The notes under the pieces were generated by a model that was not told the origin of the DNA, searched no databases, and saw only the letters and a list, made by a program, of their open reading frames with translations. The position numbers and the translations under genes were made by a program. DNA of 12,549 nucleotides, from contig DHFN01000082.1 in the NCBI GenBank assembly GCA_002402275.1, positions 1 through 12,549 on the forward strand, in the 5' to 3' direction. This document shows, piece after piece, positions 7,034-12,549 of the stretch; the stretch's first letter is position 1, and each line of letters begins with the position of its first letter. Source of the DNA: Anaerolineales bacterium UBA4823. Lineage in GTDB: Bacteria; Chloroflexota; Anaerolineae; Anaerolineales; UBA4823.

Positions 7034-7591
7034 CTATACTCGGGTAAGATACTGTCCCGTACGGGTGTCCACTCGGATCGTATCGCCTACCTCAATGAAA
7101 CTCGGTACCTGAACCTGTAAACCGGTATTCGTGGTTACCTTCTTGGTAACCCCGGTTGCGGTATCTCCTCGAACCGCCATTTCTGCCTCAGTGACATCCA
7201 TATCCACAGAAGCCGGAAGTTCGATGTCGATCGGTTCGCCATTATAGAAGGTCAACTTTACCTCAAGACCTTCTTTCAGAAAAGGAGCGTAATCTCCAAT
7301 TATATCGGCTGGAATTGCCGGTTGATCATACGTTTCGGTATCCATAAAGTGGTATAAAGATCCATCGGTATAAAGGTATTGGACATTATGATAGTCCAAA
7401 CGAACGTCTTGTACCCGATCTCCGGATTGGAAGGTTTTTTCTAAAGTCGTTCCAGTGCGTAAATTACGAGCTTTAACACGGATGGTTGCATTCCCCCGCC
7501 CAGGTTTGTGATGTTCGTATTCTAGTACTTTGTAAAGGGTTCCATTTAATTCAAATGTTACGCCTTTGCGTAAATCATTTACATCAATCAT
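7034..7591 (-). CDS. efp: Translation elongation factor P
   Basis: Relieves ribosome stalling at polyproline by entering near the E site and contacting the P-site tRNA. The 185 residues have normal length and the three-barrel layout. The domain I loop reads HHKPGRGNA, so the tip residue, equivalent to E. coli Lys34, is Arg32. KARNLRTGTTLEKTF follows, and the C-terminal OB domain has VPSFIEVGDTIRVDTRTGQYLTRV-type ending. ATG 7591 is chosen over an upstream ATG at 7684 because it gives the standard MIDVNDLRKG opening, with AAAGG 7 bases upstream. It heads a minus-strand operon with the Cys-rich and HAD-DinB genes. No earP, epmA/B/C or ymfI-like modifier is in the window. Confidence 0.96.
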   Translation of the reverse strand: MIDVNDLRKGVTFELNGTLYKVLEYEHHKPGRGNATIRVKARNLRTGTTLEKTFQSGDRVQDVRLDYHNVQYLYTDGSLYHFMDTETYDQPAIPADIIGDYAPFLKEGLEVKLTFYNGEPIDIELPASVDMDVTEAEMAVRGDTATGVTKKVTTNTGLQVQVPSFIEVGDTIRVDTRTGQYLTRV

Positions 7592-7745
7592 ACTTATGCC
7601 TTTCAGATTAAGATTATTAATCAGGCGGATTATAGTCCAGCGTGATAAGAGGCGCAAGGGGAAATATTTCCTATACATTTTCAAAGGATTGAGAGGAACC
7701 AGGGTTGATCATCCTTTTCAAATAAAAAACCCAAGAATTGAATAA

Positions 7746-7764
7746 TGACCCTATTAATTGGTCA
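7746..7764. repeat. Small inverted repeat in the efp/DUF2231 divergent spacer
   Basis: TGACC (7746-7750) and GGTCA (7760-7764) with a 9-base A/T-rich spacer. On the minus strand a T-rich run (7722-7729) follows some 17 bases later, too far for a standard terminator. It lies in the efp leader or promoter area and could be a regulator half-site pair. Confidence 0.25.
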
Positions 7765-7771
7765 CTTAATT

Positions 7772-7801
7772 TTCATTCTTCTGCGAGATGAAATGTATAA
7801 T
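7772..7801 (+). promoter_or_regulatory. Candidate promoter of the DUF2231 gene
   Basis: A perfect TATAAT at 7796-7801 on the plus strand, with a weak -35 (TTCATT at 7772-7777, 18-base spacing). It would give a leader of about 49 bases before ATG 7857. The -10 is convincing, the -35 is not. Confidence 0.4.
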
Positions 7802-7856
7802 TGATAACATCCGTAAAAAGTAAATATCTAACTATTGTTATGATTGGAGGTAACTT

Positions 7857-8327
7857 ATGACACTTCTTGATTTTTCAACCATATTTCGCGATCTACACCC
7901 CATGGTAATTCATTTTCCCATAGCATTACTGGTTGTCAGTGTTTTTCTGGACATTCTGGGGAGATTCCGAGCAGAGAACGCTGGTTTGAAACACGCTTCA
8001 TATATTTTATTGCTCTTGGGATCTTTAGCCGCAATAGTGGCAGTTATTACTGGGGATATAGCTCTATTAGCCGTAGGAGGTGAACAATCTCCAATAGGTA
8101 AGTTAGTAGCTCAGCATGAATCCATTGCTGTACCTACCACTCTCGTTTTTGTTGGAATTGCGATCTGGCGTTTAATCAACCAGCGCAAGGGTAAAGATAT
8201 CAGTAGTTCTAATCTGTTTTTAGCGTTGGAACTTGTAGGGGTGGTTGGTCTTTTGTTGACCGGATTAGCTGGTGGTAACCTGGTCTTTACCTACGGAATT
8301 GGTGTGGAAGGCATGAAAATACCTTAG
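7857..8327 (+). CDS. DUF2231-like four-helix membrane protein
   Basis: 156 residues, almost all membrane helix: about 15-35, 46-66, 92-108 and 118-137. The opening LHPMVIHFPIAL (H14, H19) and the ending GGNLVFTYGIGV match the DUF2231 family as I know it. A third conserved-looking His, H87 in AQHES, lies before helix 3. Family members often sit near cytochromes and other redox proteins, so heme or metal binding through these His is possible but unproven. GGAGG lies 6 bases before the ATG, which settles the start. It diverges from efp and appears to stand alone, with a 600-base gap behind it and no clear terminator. Confidence 0.75.
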   Translation: MTLLDFSTIFRDLHPMVIHFPIALLVVSVFLDILGRFRAENAGLKHASYILLLLGSLAAIVAVITGDIALLAVGGEQSPIGKLVAQHESIAVPTTLVFVGIAIWRLINQRKGKDISSSNLFLALELVGVVGLLLTGLAGGNLVFTYGIGVEGMKIP

Positions 8328-8473
8328 GAGAATTAGCCAAATAGGTTTGATCTGGATAATTGTATTTTGGTTATCAATGAGCCACCAATCAGGAATCGGT
8401 TACTAAAGATGTTAAGTTGATTGAATTGATACAAACCACCATACAGTATGATTAAACAGATTATTAGTAGGTT

Positions 8474-8488
8474 ATCGTATTTTACGAT
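8474..8488. repeat. Short perfect inverted repeat
   Basis: ATCGTA and TACGAT separated by TTT. It has no T-run after it and no gene start nearby. It may be an operator or simply part of a worn repeat. Confidence 0.35.
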
Positions 8489-8558
8489 GATATCATGAGG
8501 ATCAGTTAAATGATTAATTTATTAGGCTACCGATAATCAATAAATAAAAAGATCCTGA

Positions 8559-8640
8559 TTCGTTTATGATTGATCACATTCGTGGATGGTCCCCTTTTGC
8601 ATTAAAAACCGTCCACGAATTAGGATCACGAATAAACGAA
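8559..8640. repeat. Long imperfect inverted repeat (about 31-base arms)
   Basis: The left arm, 8559-8589, begins TTCGTTTAT and ends ATTCGTGGATGG. The right arm, 8609-8640, begins CCGTCCACGAAT and ends ATAAACGAA. The outer 9 bases and the inner ATTCGTGGAYGG block pair almost perfectly, with GATC cores and a few mismatches and a bulge between. The loop is 19 bases (8590-8608) and ends in an A-run. No coding content is present. It looks like a miniature palindromic element or a transcribed hairpin rather than a terminator of the upstream gene, which ended more than 230 bases earlier. Confidence 0.7.
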
Positions 8641-8924
8641 AATCATTAGTGGTTGGACCAAAATTTATATTCCCAAGGCCAGAAGATAGATGAAATATCA
8701 ATTGTTGTTGGTTTTATCAATGAAATCTCCAATTGTACGGTAGCTAGAAGTTATTTCAAACAAATCATGAAATAAGCTGGACGTGGGCATCGAAAACAGG
8801 AATTTTATAATGAACGATGCTCCCTTCAGAGATATTCTATTAAAACTTATTCAAACCCTTAGTCTTTCGACGTTTGTTATGGTAAACTAAATATGGTGGA
8901 TTTTAGGCAAGGAAAAGGCAAATT

Positions 8925-9326
8925 ATGGGAGCCCGGATAGTATATATCGAAGATGAAGCCGAAATGATCGACTTGGTCAGGATAATCTTAAAGAGAAAAA
9001 GCATTGAAGTCATCGGAGCATTAGATGGTCCTACCGGTTTGAAAACTGTAGCTGAGCAAAAACCTGATCTGGTTCTTTTAGATCTCATGATGCCTGGTAT
9101 GGATGGTTGGGATGTTTATCACCAATTAAAGGCCAACAAGGAAACAGAGAATATTCCGGTGATTATTGTTACTGCTCGGGCATTGGATATTGACCGAATA
9201 TTAGGGTTGGAAATCGCCAAAGTGAATGATTATCTTTCTAAACCTTTCACTCCTCAGGAATTGATCAACCGGATTCAGAAAGTTTTAGACACTCAATTGG
9301 GGGTAACTTCCTCTAGTAACGAATGA
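8925..9326 (+). CDS. Single-domain response regulator (CheY-like receiver)
   Basis: 133 residues forming just one receiver domain with no output domain. The acidic pair E9-D10, phospho-acceptor D53 in LLDLMMPGMDGW, T83 in IIVTA and K106 in SKPF are all present, so it should be phosphorylatable. The partner kinase is not in the window. AAGG lies 6 bases before the ATG. The stop overlaps the next start as ATGA, indicating coupled translation with the DUF192 gene, and the operon continues into a secreted peptidoglycan hydrolase. The role is therefore probably signal relay by protein contact, not DNA binding. The link to cell-wall work is inference from context. Confidence 0.92.
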   Translation: MGARIVYIEDEAEMIDLVRIILKRKSIEVIGALDGPTGLKTVAEQKPDLVLLDLMMPGMDGWDVYHQLKANKETENIPVIIVTARALDIDRILGLEIAKVNDYLSKPFTPQELINRIQKVLDTQLGVTSSSNE

Positions 9327-9721
9327 CCAATCAGTACATAGATGTTAGAAATAATCAACGTTCTTTATTGAAGCCATTGCAACTCAAGGTCTGCGACACA
9401 TTCATTTCGCGTTTACAGGGTTTCCTTTTTTCAAAAGCTCCTCAATCAGAGGAGGGATTATTATTTTGTTATAAGCAACCAAGCCGGATTAATAGTGGAA
9501 TCCACATGTTGGGTATTCCTTTTCCTTTGGCGATCATTTGGCTCGATGAAAAGTACATGGTCGTAGATAGATGTACTGCAAAACCATGGGGTTTGGCTTA
9601 TCTCCCCAAATCCCCAGCTTGCTATGTAATCGAGTGTTCTATTGCACGGTTGATCGAGTTTGAAACAGGTGATCAGCTATTATTGCTTGGAAGAGATTGG
9701 GTTAAAAATGAGAAGAATTAA
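9323..9721 (+). CDS. DUF192-family protein
   Basis: 132 residues with the family's marks in order: DTFISRLQGFLFSK (R-x-x-G-L/F region), the eGLLF strand, the IHMLGIPFPLAIIWLD core, VVDRCTAKPWG, and the closing YVIECSIARLIEFETGDQLLL. DUF192 members are small beta-barrel proteins of unknown function, some exported; here no signal peptide is visible, so it is probably cytosolic. The start overlaps the receiver stop by four bases (ATGA), with no clear ribosome binding site of its own, and its 3' end overlaps the LysM/M23 start by 14 bases. The family call is firm and the function unknown. Confidence 0.85.
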   Translation: MTNQYIDVRNNQRSLLKPLQLKVCDTFISRLQGFLFSKAPQSEEGLLFCYKQPSRINSGIHMLGIPFPLAIIWLDEKYMVVDRCTAKPWGLAYLPKSPACYVIECSIARLIEFETGDQLLLLGRDWVKNEKN

Positions 9722-11129
9722 ACAGACTATTCAACTGTTATTGATCTTTGGATTAATTCTGCCTTTAATCCATGCAAACGCTCAAACATCTCAACCCGCT
9801 GAGCCCACTTATATCGTGCAAGTAGGTGATTCACTTTGGGATATTGCCCAGAGGTTTCGGGTTTCTATGGAGGAATTAGAAATTCTTAATAATATTCAAA
9901 ATCCGAATCAACTGGTATTGGGAGCTGAATTAAAAATTCCAGGTATCAATGGATATTCCGGGAAGTTGACTACCGTGCCAATTCAATATGGCGAAAACCT
10001 CGATAGTCTCTGCCGGCGTTATGGGGTCTCAAAGGAAGTATTGATTCAATTGAATCACATTATCAATCCGCATGAACTTGTAGTGGGAAGTTTTTTAGTT
10101 TTGCCAGCCGACAACGCCACTGCTCCTCCGGATAAACGAATTCAAGTTAATGCAGGCGAAACATTATTGGAGATCGCAGCAAGCAACCAAACCAATCCCT
10201 GGCAAATTAGCCTCCGGAATTTATTATCCGAACCAAATGTAATCCTGCCAGGAGGATTTCTATTTTTACCTGTCCCTGACCAACAAGCAGGATTATCCGC
10301 TTTACCTTCAACCATTATGGAATTCGCTATTAATCCTTCACCCCTATTACAAGGGAAAACAGCTGAATTAAAAGTAAAAGCGGATTCTGGAACAAAAATT
10401 TCTGGAACATTTATGGGCAAGGAATTGTCATTTTTTGAAAATAAACCGTTTGAGTTTATCTCTTTATTGGGGGTCCATGCGATGGCGGAACCGGGAATTT
10501 ATCCATTAGAAGTGACCATTCAATCCGCTGATAAAACGCCTTTTTATTATGCTCAAATGGTCATCGTAGGAAAGGTGGATTATCCTTATGATGATCCACT
10601 GACGGTTGACCCAGAAACGATTGATCCAAATGTGACCAATCCAGAGAATCAATTATGGGCATCTTATGCACAGAAGGTGACGCCGGAGAAATATTGGGAA
10701 GGCGCTTTTCAAATGCCTACGCCGCTTTCAAAAGATTATTGTATAACCACGAATGATTGTTGGTCATCCAGGTTCGGGAATCGGCGTTCTTACAATGGGG
10801 GCACTTATGATTATTTTCATTCAGGCTTGGATATAGTCGGTAAGGAGGGGACCGAAATTTATGCACCAGCAGCAGGAGTGGTCGTTTATACCGGTTCTCT
10901 CACTGTTCGAGGCAATGCAACCTTGATCAATCACGGTTGGGGTGTCTACAGCGGGTACTACCATCAACAGGAGATCAAAGTAAAAGTCGGCGATCGGGTT
11001 GAGGCTGGGCAGCTGATCGGATTGATAGGAGCTACAGGTAGAGTGGAAGGACCCCATCTCCATTGGGAAATTTGGGTGAATGGGAACCAGGTGGATCCGT
11101 TGGATTGGTTAACTCAAGTTTACCCTTAA
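9708..11129 (+). CDS. Secreted peptidoglycan hydrolase: three LysM repeats plus M23 (LytM) endopeptidase
   Basis: 473 residues that should cleave peptide cross-links in the cell wall. In order: basic N-terminus and hydrophobic signal segment (1 to about 25, ending near HANAQT), LysM1 at about 34-78 (TYIVQVGDSLWDIA), LysM2 at 89-133, a weaker LysM3 at 145-188, a beta-rich Ig-like linker domain at about 203-298, then the M23 domain at about 349-467. Zinc ligands H371 and D375 (HSGLD) and H452 (in HLHW), and catalytic H419 and H450, are present, so it is likely active, unlike the degenerate LytM factors. ATG 9708 is chosen over an in-frame ATG at 9660 because it puts the signal peptide at the N-terminus. 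It ends an operon with the receiver and DUF192 genes. Confidence 0.92.
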   Translation: MRRIKQTIQLLLIFGLILPLIHANAQTSQPAEPTYIVQVGDSLWDIAQRFRVSMEELEILNNIQNPNQLVLGAELKIPGINGYSGKLTTVPIQYGENLDSLCRRYGVSKEVLIQLNHIINPHELVVGSFLVLPADNATAPPDKRIQVNAGETLLEIAASNQTNPWQISLRNLLSEPNVILPGGFLFLPVPDQQAGLSALPSTIMEFAINPSPLLQGKTAELKVKADSGTKISGTFMGKELSFFENKPFEFISLLGVHAMAEPGIYPLEVTIQSADKTPFYYAQMVIVGKVDYPYDDPLTVDPETIDPNVTNPENQLWASYAQKVTPEKYWEGAFQMPTPLSKDYCITTNDCWSSRFGNRRSYNGGTYDYFHSGLDIVGKEGTEIYAPAAGVVVYTGSLTVRGNATLINHGWGVYSGYYHQQEIKVKVGDRVEAGQLIGLIGATGRVEGPHLHWEIWVNGNQVDPLDWLTQVYP

Positions 11130-11153
11130 ATTGAATGAGAAAAAGGAAAAGGG

Positions 11154-11438
11154 CTATTCTTCCAAATTTATGTGGGAGTTATTTGTTGAATTTTCGGATG
11201 ACTGTTCCGGATTTGATGTGGAGAGATAAGCTTGAATGATTTCCAGGGCAAGCTTGGTGAATTCCACAGGCACCAATACATCAATTTCAGAAAGTTTTCC
11301 AATCGTCACTGGATAGATTTCTTTTCCAACCGCCTCTTGGGAGGTGTAGCAAGGGATTTGGTTTTCTCGCAGAATTTCCATGAGAAACCCAGCTAACACA
11401 GTATTATTTGAATGGAAGACCGATTTTAATGTTTCCAT
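11154..11438 (-). CDS. DUF2007-like small protein
   Basis: 94 residues. The first 70 fit the DUF2007 pattern (putative prokaryotic signal-transducing protein): an N-terminal strand, the helix AGFLMEILRENQIPCY that reads like a 'which subunit or state' helix, then IDVLVPVEFTKLALEII. These are small ferredoxin-like alpha/beta domains of unknown function. The last 24 residues are polar, rich in Ser and Asn, and probably disordered. The ribosome binding site is weak (GAAAG about 9 bases upstream). It converges on the LysM/M23 gene with only 24 bases between the stops and no visible terminator, so the two transcripts may overlap. Confidence 0.7.
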   Translation of the reverse strand: METLKSVFHSNNTVLAGFLMEILRENQIPCYTSQEAVGKEIYPVTIGKLSEIDVLVPVEFTKLALEIIQAYLSTSNPEQSSENSTNNSHINLEE

Positions 11439-11481
11439 AATTTATACTTTCTTCTATAAAGAAGAAAAAACATTGACTTTC

Positions 11482-11504
11482 TGATAGAGTATAATTAACT
11501 ATCA
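11482..11504. promoter_or_regulatory. Inverted repeat in the divergent spacer, candidate operator
   Basis: TGATAG (11482-11487) and CTATCA (11499-11504) flank an 11-base A/T-rich core that contains a plus-strand TATAAT (11490-11495). It lies between the divergent DUF2007-like gene and the large gene at 11562. A TTGACT at 11473-11478 is only 11 bases from that TATAAT, too close to be its -35, so I cannot draw a full promoter. A shared regulator site is possible. Confidence 0.35.
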
Positions 11505-11561
11505 TAAAAATATTATATTCTAGGATACAAATTAAGTATATGGATAAAAGGCAAGCTGATT

Positions 11562-12549
11562 ATGGTAATGGCAGCAATTAAGGTTGACGATGATTATTGG
11601 GATTCATTTGAGGTCCACGACCAAGATATAGAGTATTTATATAATTATTTATTAGAAACTGAAACACCCTTAACTAGTGATGAACTATTATTAGTGTTAT
11701 TGAATGAGCGAATTCATCAGGAAAAAATTTCACTAGAAGCCAAACGCTCACAAGGTGCCCAAGTTTATTTACCCAAAGGACATTTCCAACAAGGAGAACA
11801 TCTTGTTTTACCTTCTTTAGATTGGAAGAAAGGAGAGGTAATTCAGGTTAGAAATGGAAAAAACCCAGATATTGGTGCTTTTGAGGTGATCAAAATCAAG
11901 TTTGAAAATGGGGAAGAGCGGGAGTTTGCCAGTGGTTTAGAACATCATCCTTTGAATATTTTACCTGAAGAGCGGGAAGAATTGATGGATGTGGATGTCC
12001 AAGAAGTAGTCCAAAATTTTGGGGAAGACCTTATTGAACGCATTGAAGTTGGGTTGAAGGATCATTCAGACTTTGTGAAAGTTTCCGGAAAATGGTTCCC
12101 ACGAGCTTTGCTGGTGGATGTCAACATTGGGTATCTCAACCTTGCAGAGGCGATTTTAGATATGGCTGGCGGTGGACCGATCAGTACTACTAAGATCCTG
12201 GAACAAATCGAAGTATCCAGTAATGTGAATTCAAACCTATTAGAATTTTCTCTAAACTACGCTTTACAAGAAGATCAACGTTTCGATGAAGTAGGTGCAG
12301 CTGGAGAAGTAATGTGGTTTTTGCGCCGGCTGGAACCAGAGGCAGTTTTGGAAACACCTTATCATTTGAGATATCAAATGGCAGAAGAGAACCGGTCTCT
12401 GCTCTCTGCCGAAATGCTACAATTAGAAAAGCAACTCAATGATGAATTGACCCCAGTCCAAGGTAAAATATCATCTCTCGATCAGGTTCAACTAAGTTTG
12501 ATCTATCCTCATTGGAGAGAAGGAACTTTACCTTTATCAGCGCAAACTC
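11562..12549 (+). CDS. Large uncharacterised protein with probable winged-helix (HARE-HTH-like) domain, 3' truncated
   Basis: The frame is open for 329 codons from ATG 11562 to the window edge without a stop, so the true C-terminus is missing. No catalytic motif or membrane segment is seen. Residues 20-60 are helical (EYLYNYLLETETPLTSDELLL), perhaps a first helix-turn-helix. Residues 68-130 look like a beta-rich domain (YLPKGHFQQGEHLVLP). Residues 192-256 (LNLAEAILDMAGGGPISTTKILEQ...RFDEVGAAGEVMWFLRRL) have the shape of the HARE-HTH/RNA-polymerase-delta winged helix. A helical stretch follows at about 274-310. AAAGG lies about 10 bases before the start; a second ATG two codons on is possible. 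I do not recognise the family. DNA or RNA binding is inference. Confidence 0.75.
   Translation, partial: MVMAAIKVDDDYWDSFEVHDQDIEYLYNYLLETETPLTSDELLLVLLNERIHQEKISLEAKRSQGAQVYLPKGHFQQGEHLVLPSLDWKKGEVIQVRNGKNPDIGAFEVIKIKFENGEEREFASGLEHHPLNILPEEREELMDVDVQEVVQNFGEDLIERIEVGLKDHSDFVKVSGKWFPRALLVDVNIGYLNLAEAILDMAGGGPISTTKILEQIEVSSNVNSNLLEFSLNYALQEDQRFDEVGAAGEVMWFLRRLEPEAVLETPYHLRYQMAEENRSLLSAEMLQLEKQLNDELTPVQGKISSLDQVQLSLIYPHWREGTLPLSAQT

Larger units (their letters stand above)
8328..8924. other. Intergenic region with a long inverted repeat, no credible gene
   Basis: About 600 A/T-rich bases. I find no protein-like frame of useful length. The main structure is the imperfect inverted repeat at 8559-8640 (listed separately), plus a short perfect one at 8474-8488. 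A 26-codon frame at 8811-8891 has a weak AGGA before its ATG but no other support. The promoter of the receiver-gene operon must lie near the right end, but no good -35/-10 pair is visible. Confidence 0.55.

Noticed and set aside
7722..7764. Hairpin plus T-rich run on the minus strand as an attenuator in the efp leader
   Set aside because: The stem is only 5 base pairs and the T-run begins some 17 bases after it, so it does not meet the form of an intrinsic terminator.
8650..8775. About 40-codon frame whose translation (EISIVVGFINEIS) faintly recalls methyl-accepting chemotaxis proteins
   Set aside because: No conserved chemoreceptor hairpin motif follows, and both ends hit stops. The resemblance is probably chance.
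8811..8891. Possible 26-codon plus-strand peptide gene (starts MNDAPF) before the receiver operon
   Set aside because: Only a weak AGGA lies before the ATG, and there is no composition bias or recognisable leader pattern. Too short to support without conservation data.
10142..10420. 92-codon minus-strand open frame inside the LysM/M23 gene
   Set aside because: It lies fully inside a well-supported gene and has no domain, start signal or operon context.
11473..11495. TTGACT followed by TATAAT as a promoter for the large plus-strand gene
   Set aside because: The spacing is only 11 bases, well below the 16-18 needed for a sigma-70-type promoter.

Overview
The window looks like chromosomal backbone from a free-living bacterium of moderate to low GC. 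The gene set and protein wording best fit Chloroflexota, probably class Anaerolineae. This placement is an inference from family resemblance: FabF-FabH, EF-P with an Arg-tipped loop, a LysM/M23 hydrolase, and a conserved Cys-rich small protein after efp. There is no 16S gene or other decisive marker. I see no tRNA, rRNA, CRISPR array, insertion sequence or phage gene.

Layout from left to right. The 3' end of a PEBP/YbhB-type gene (+) converges on ftsH (-), with a strong bidirectional terminator between them. A gap of about 780 bp upstream of ftsH carries the ftsH promoter and several degenerate palindromic repeats. Next are two minus-strand blocks: fabF-fabH, start and stop overlapping, for fatty-acid elongation and initiation; and efp, a Cys-rich small protein and a HAD-DinB fusion, packed as an operon. 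Divergent from efp is a DUF2231-like four-helix membrane protein (+). A second gap of about 600 bp holds a long imperfect inverted repeat. Then comes a tight plus-strand operon: a stand-alone receiver protein, a DUF192 protein, and a secreted LysM/M23 peptidoglycan hydrolase. A DUF2007-like gene (-) converges on it. Divergent from that, a large uncharacterised gene (+) with a probable winged-helix domain runs off the right edge.

Working together: FtsH, FabF/FabH and EF-P are housekeeping functions (membrane protein quality control, fatty-acid synthesis, translation of polyproline stretches). The receiver-DUF192-LysM/M23 block looks like an envelope-remodelling unit with a signalling input. 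The points most worth a second look are the Trp/Arg-rich tail on FabH, the Arg at the EF-P loop tip with an unknown Cys-rich gene directly behind it in the same frame, the HAD-DinB fusion, the truncated winged-helix protein at the right edge, and the two families of palindromic intergenic repeats. I do not see a clear new defence or mobile system.
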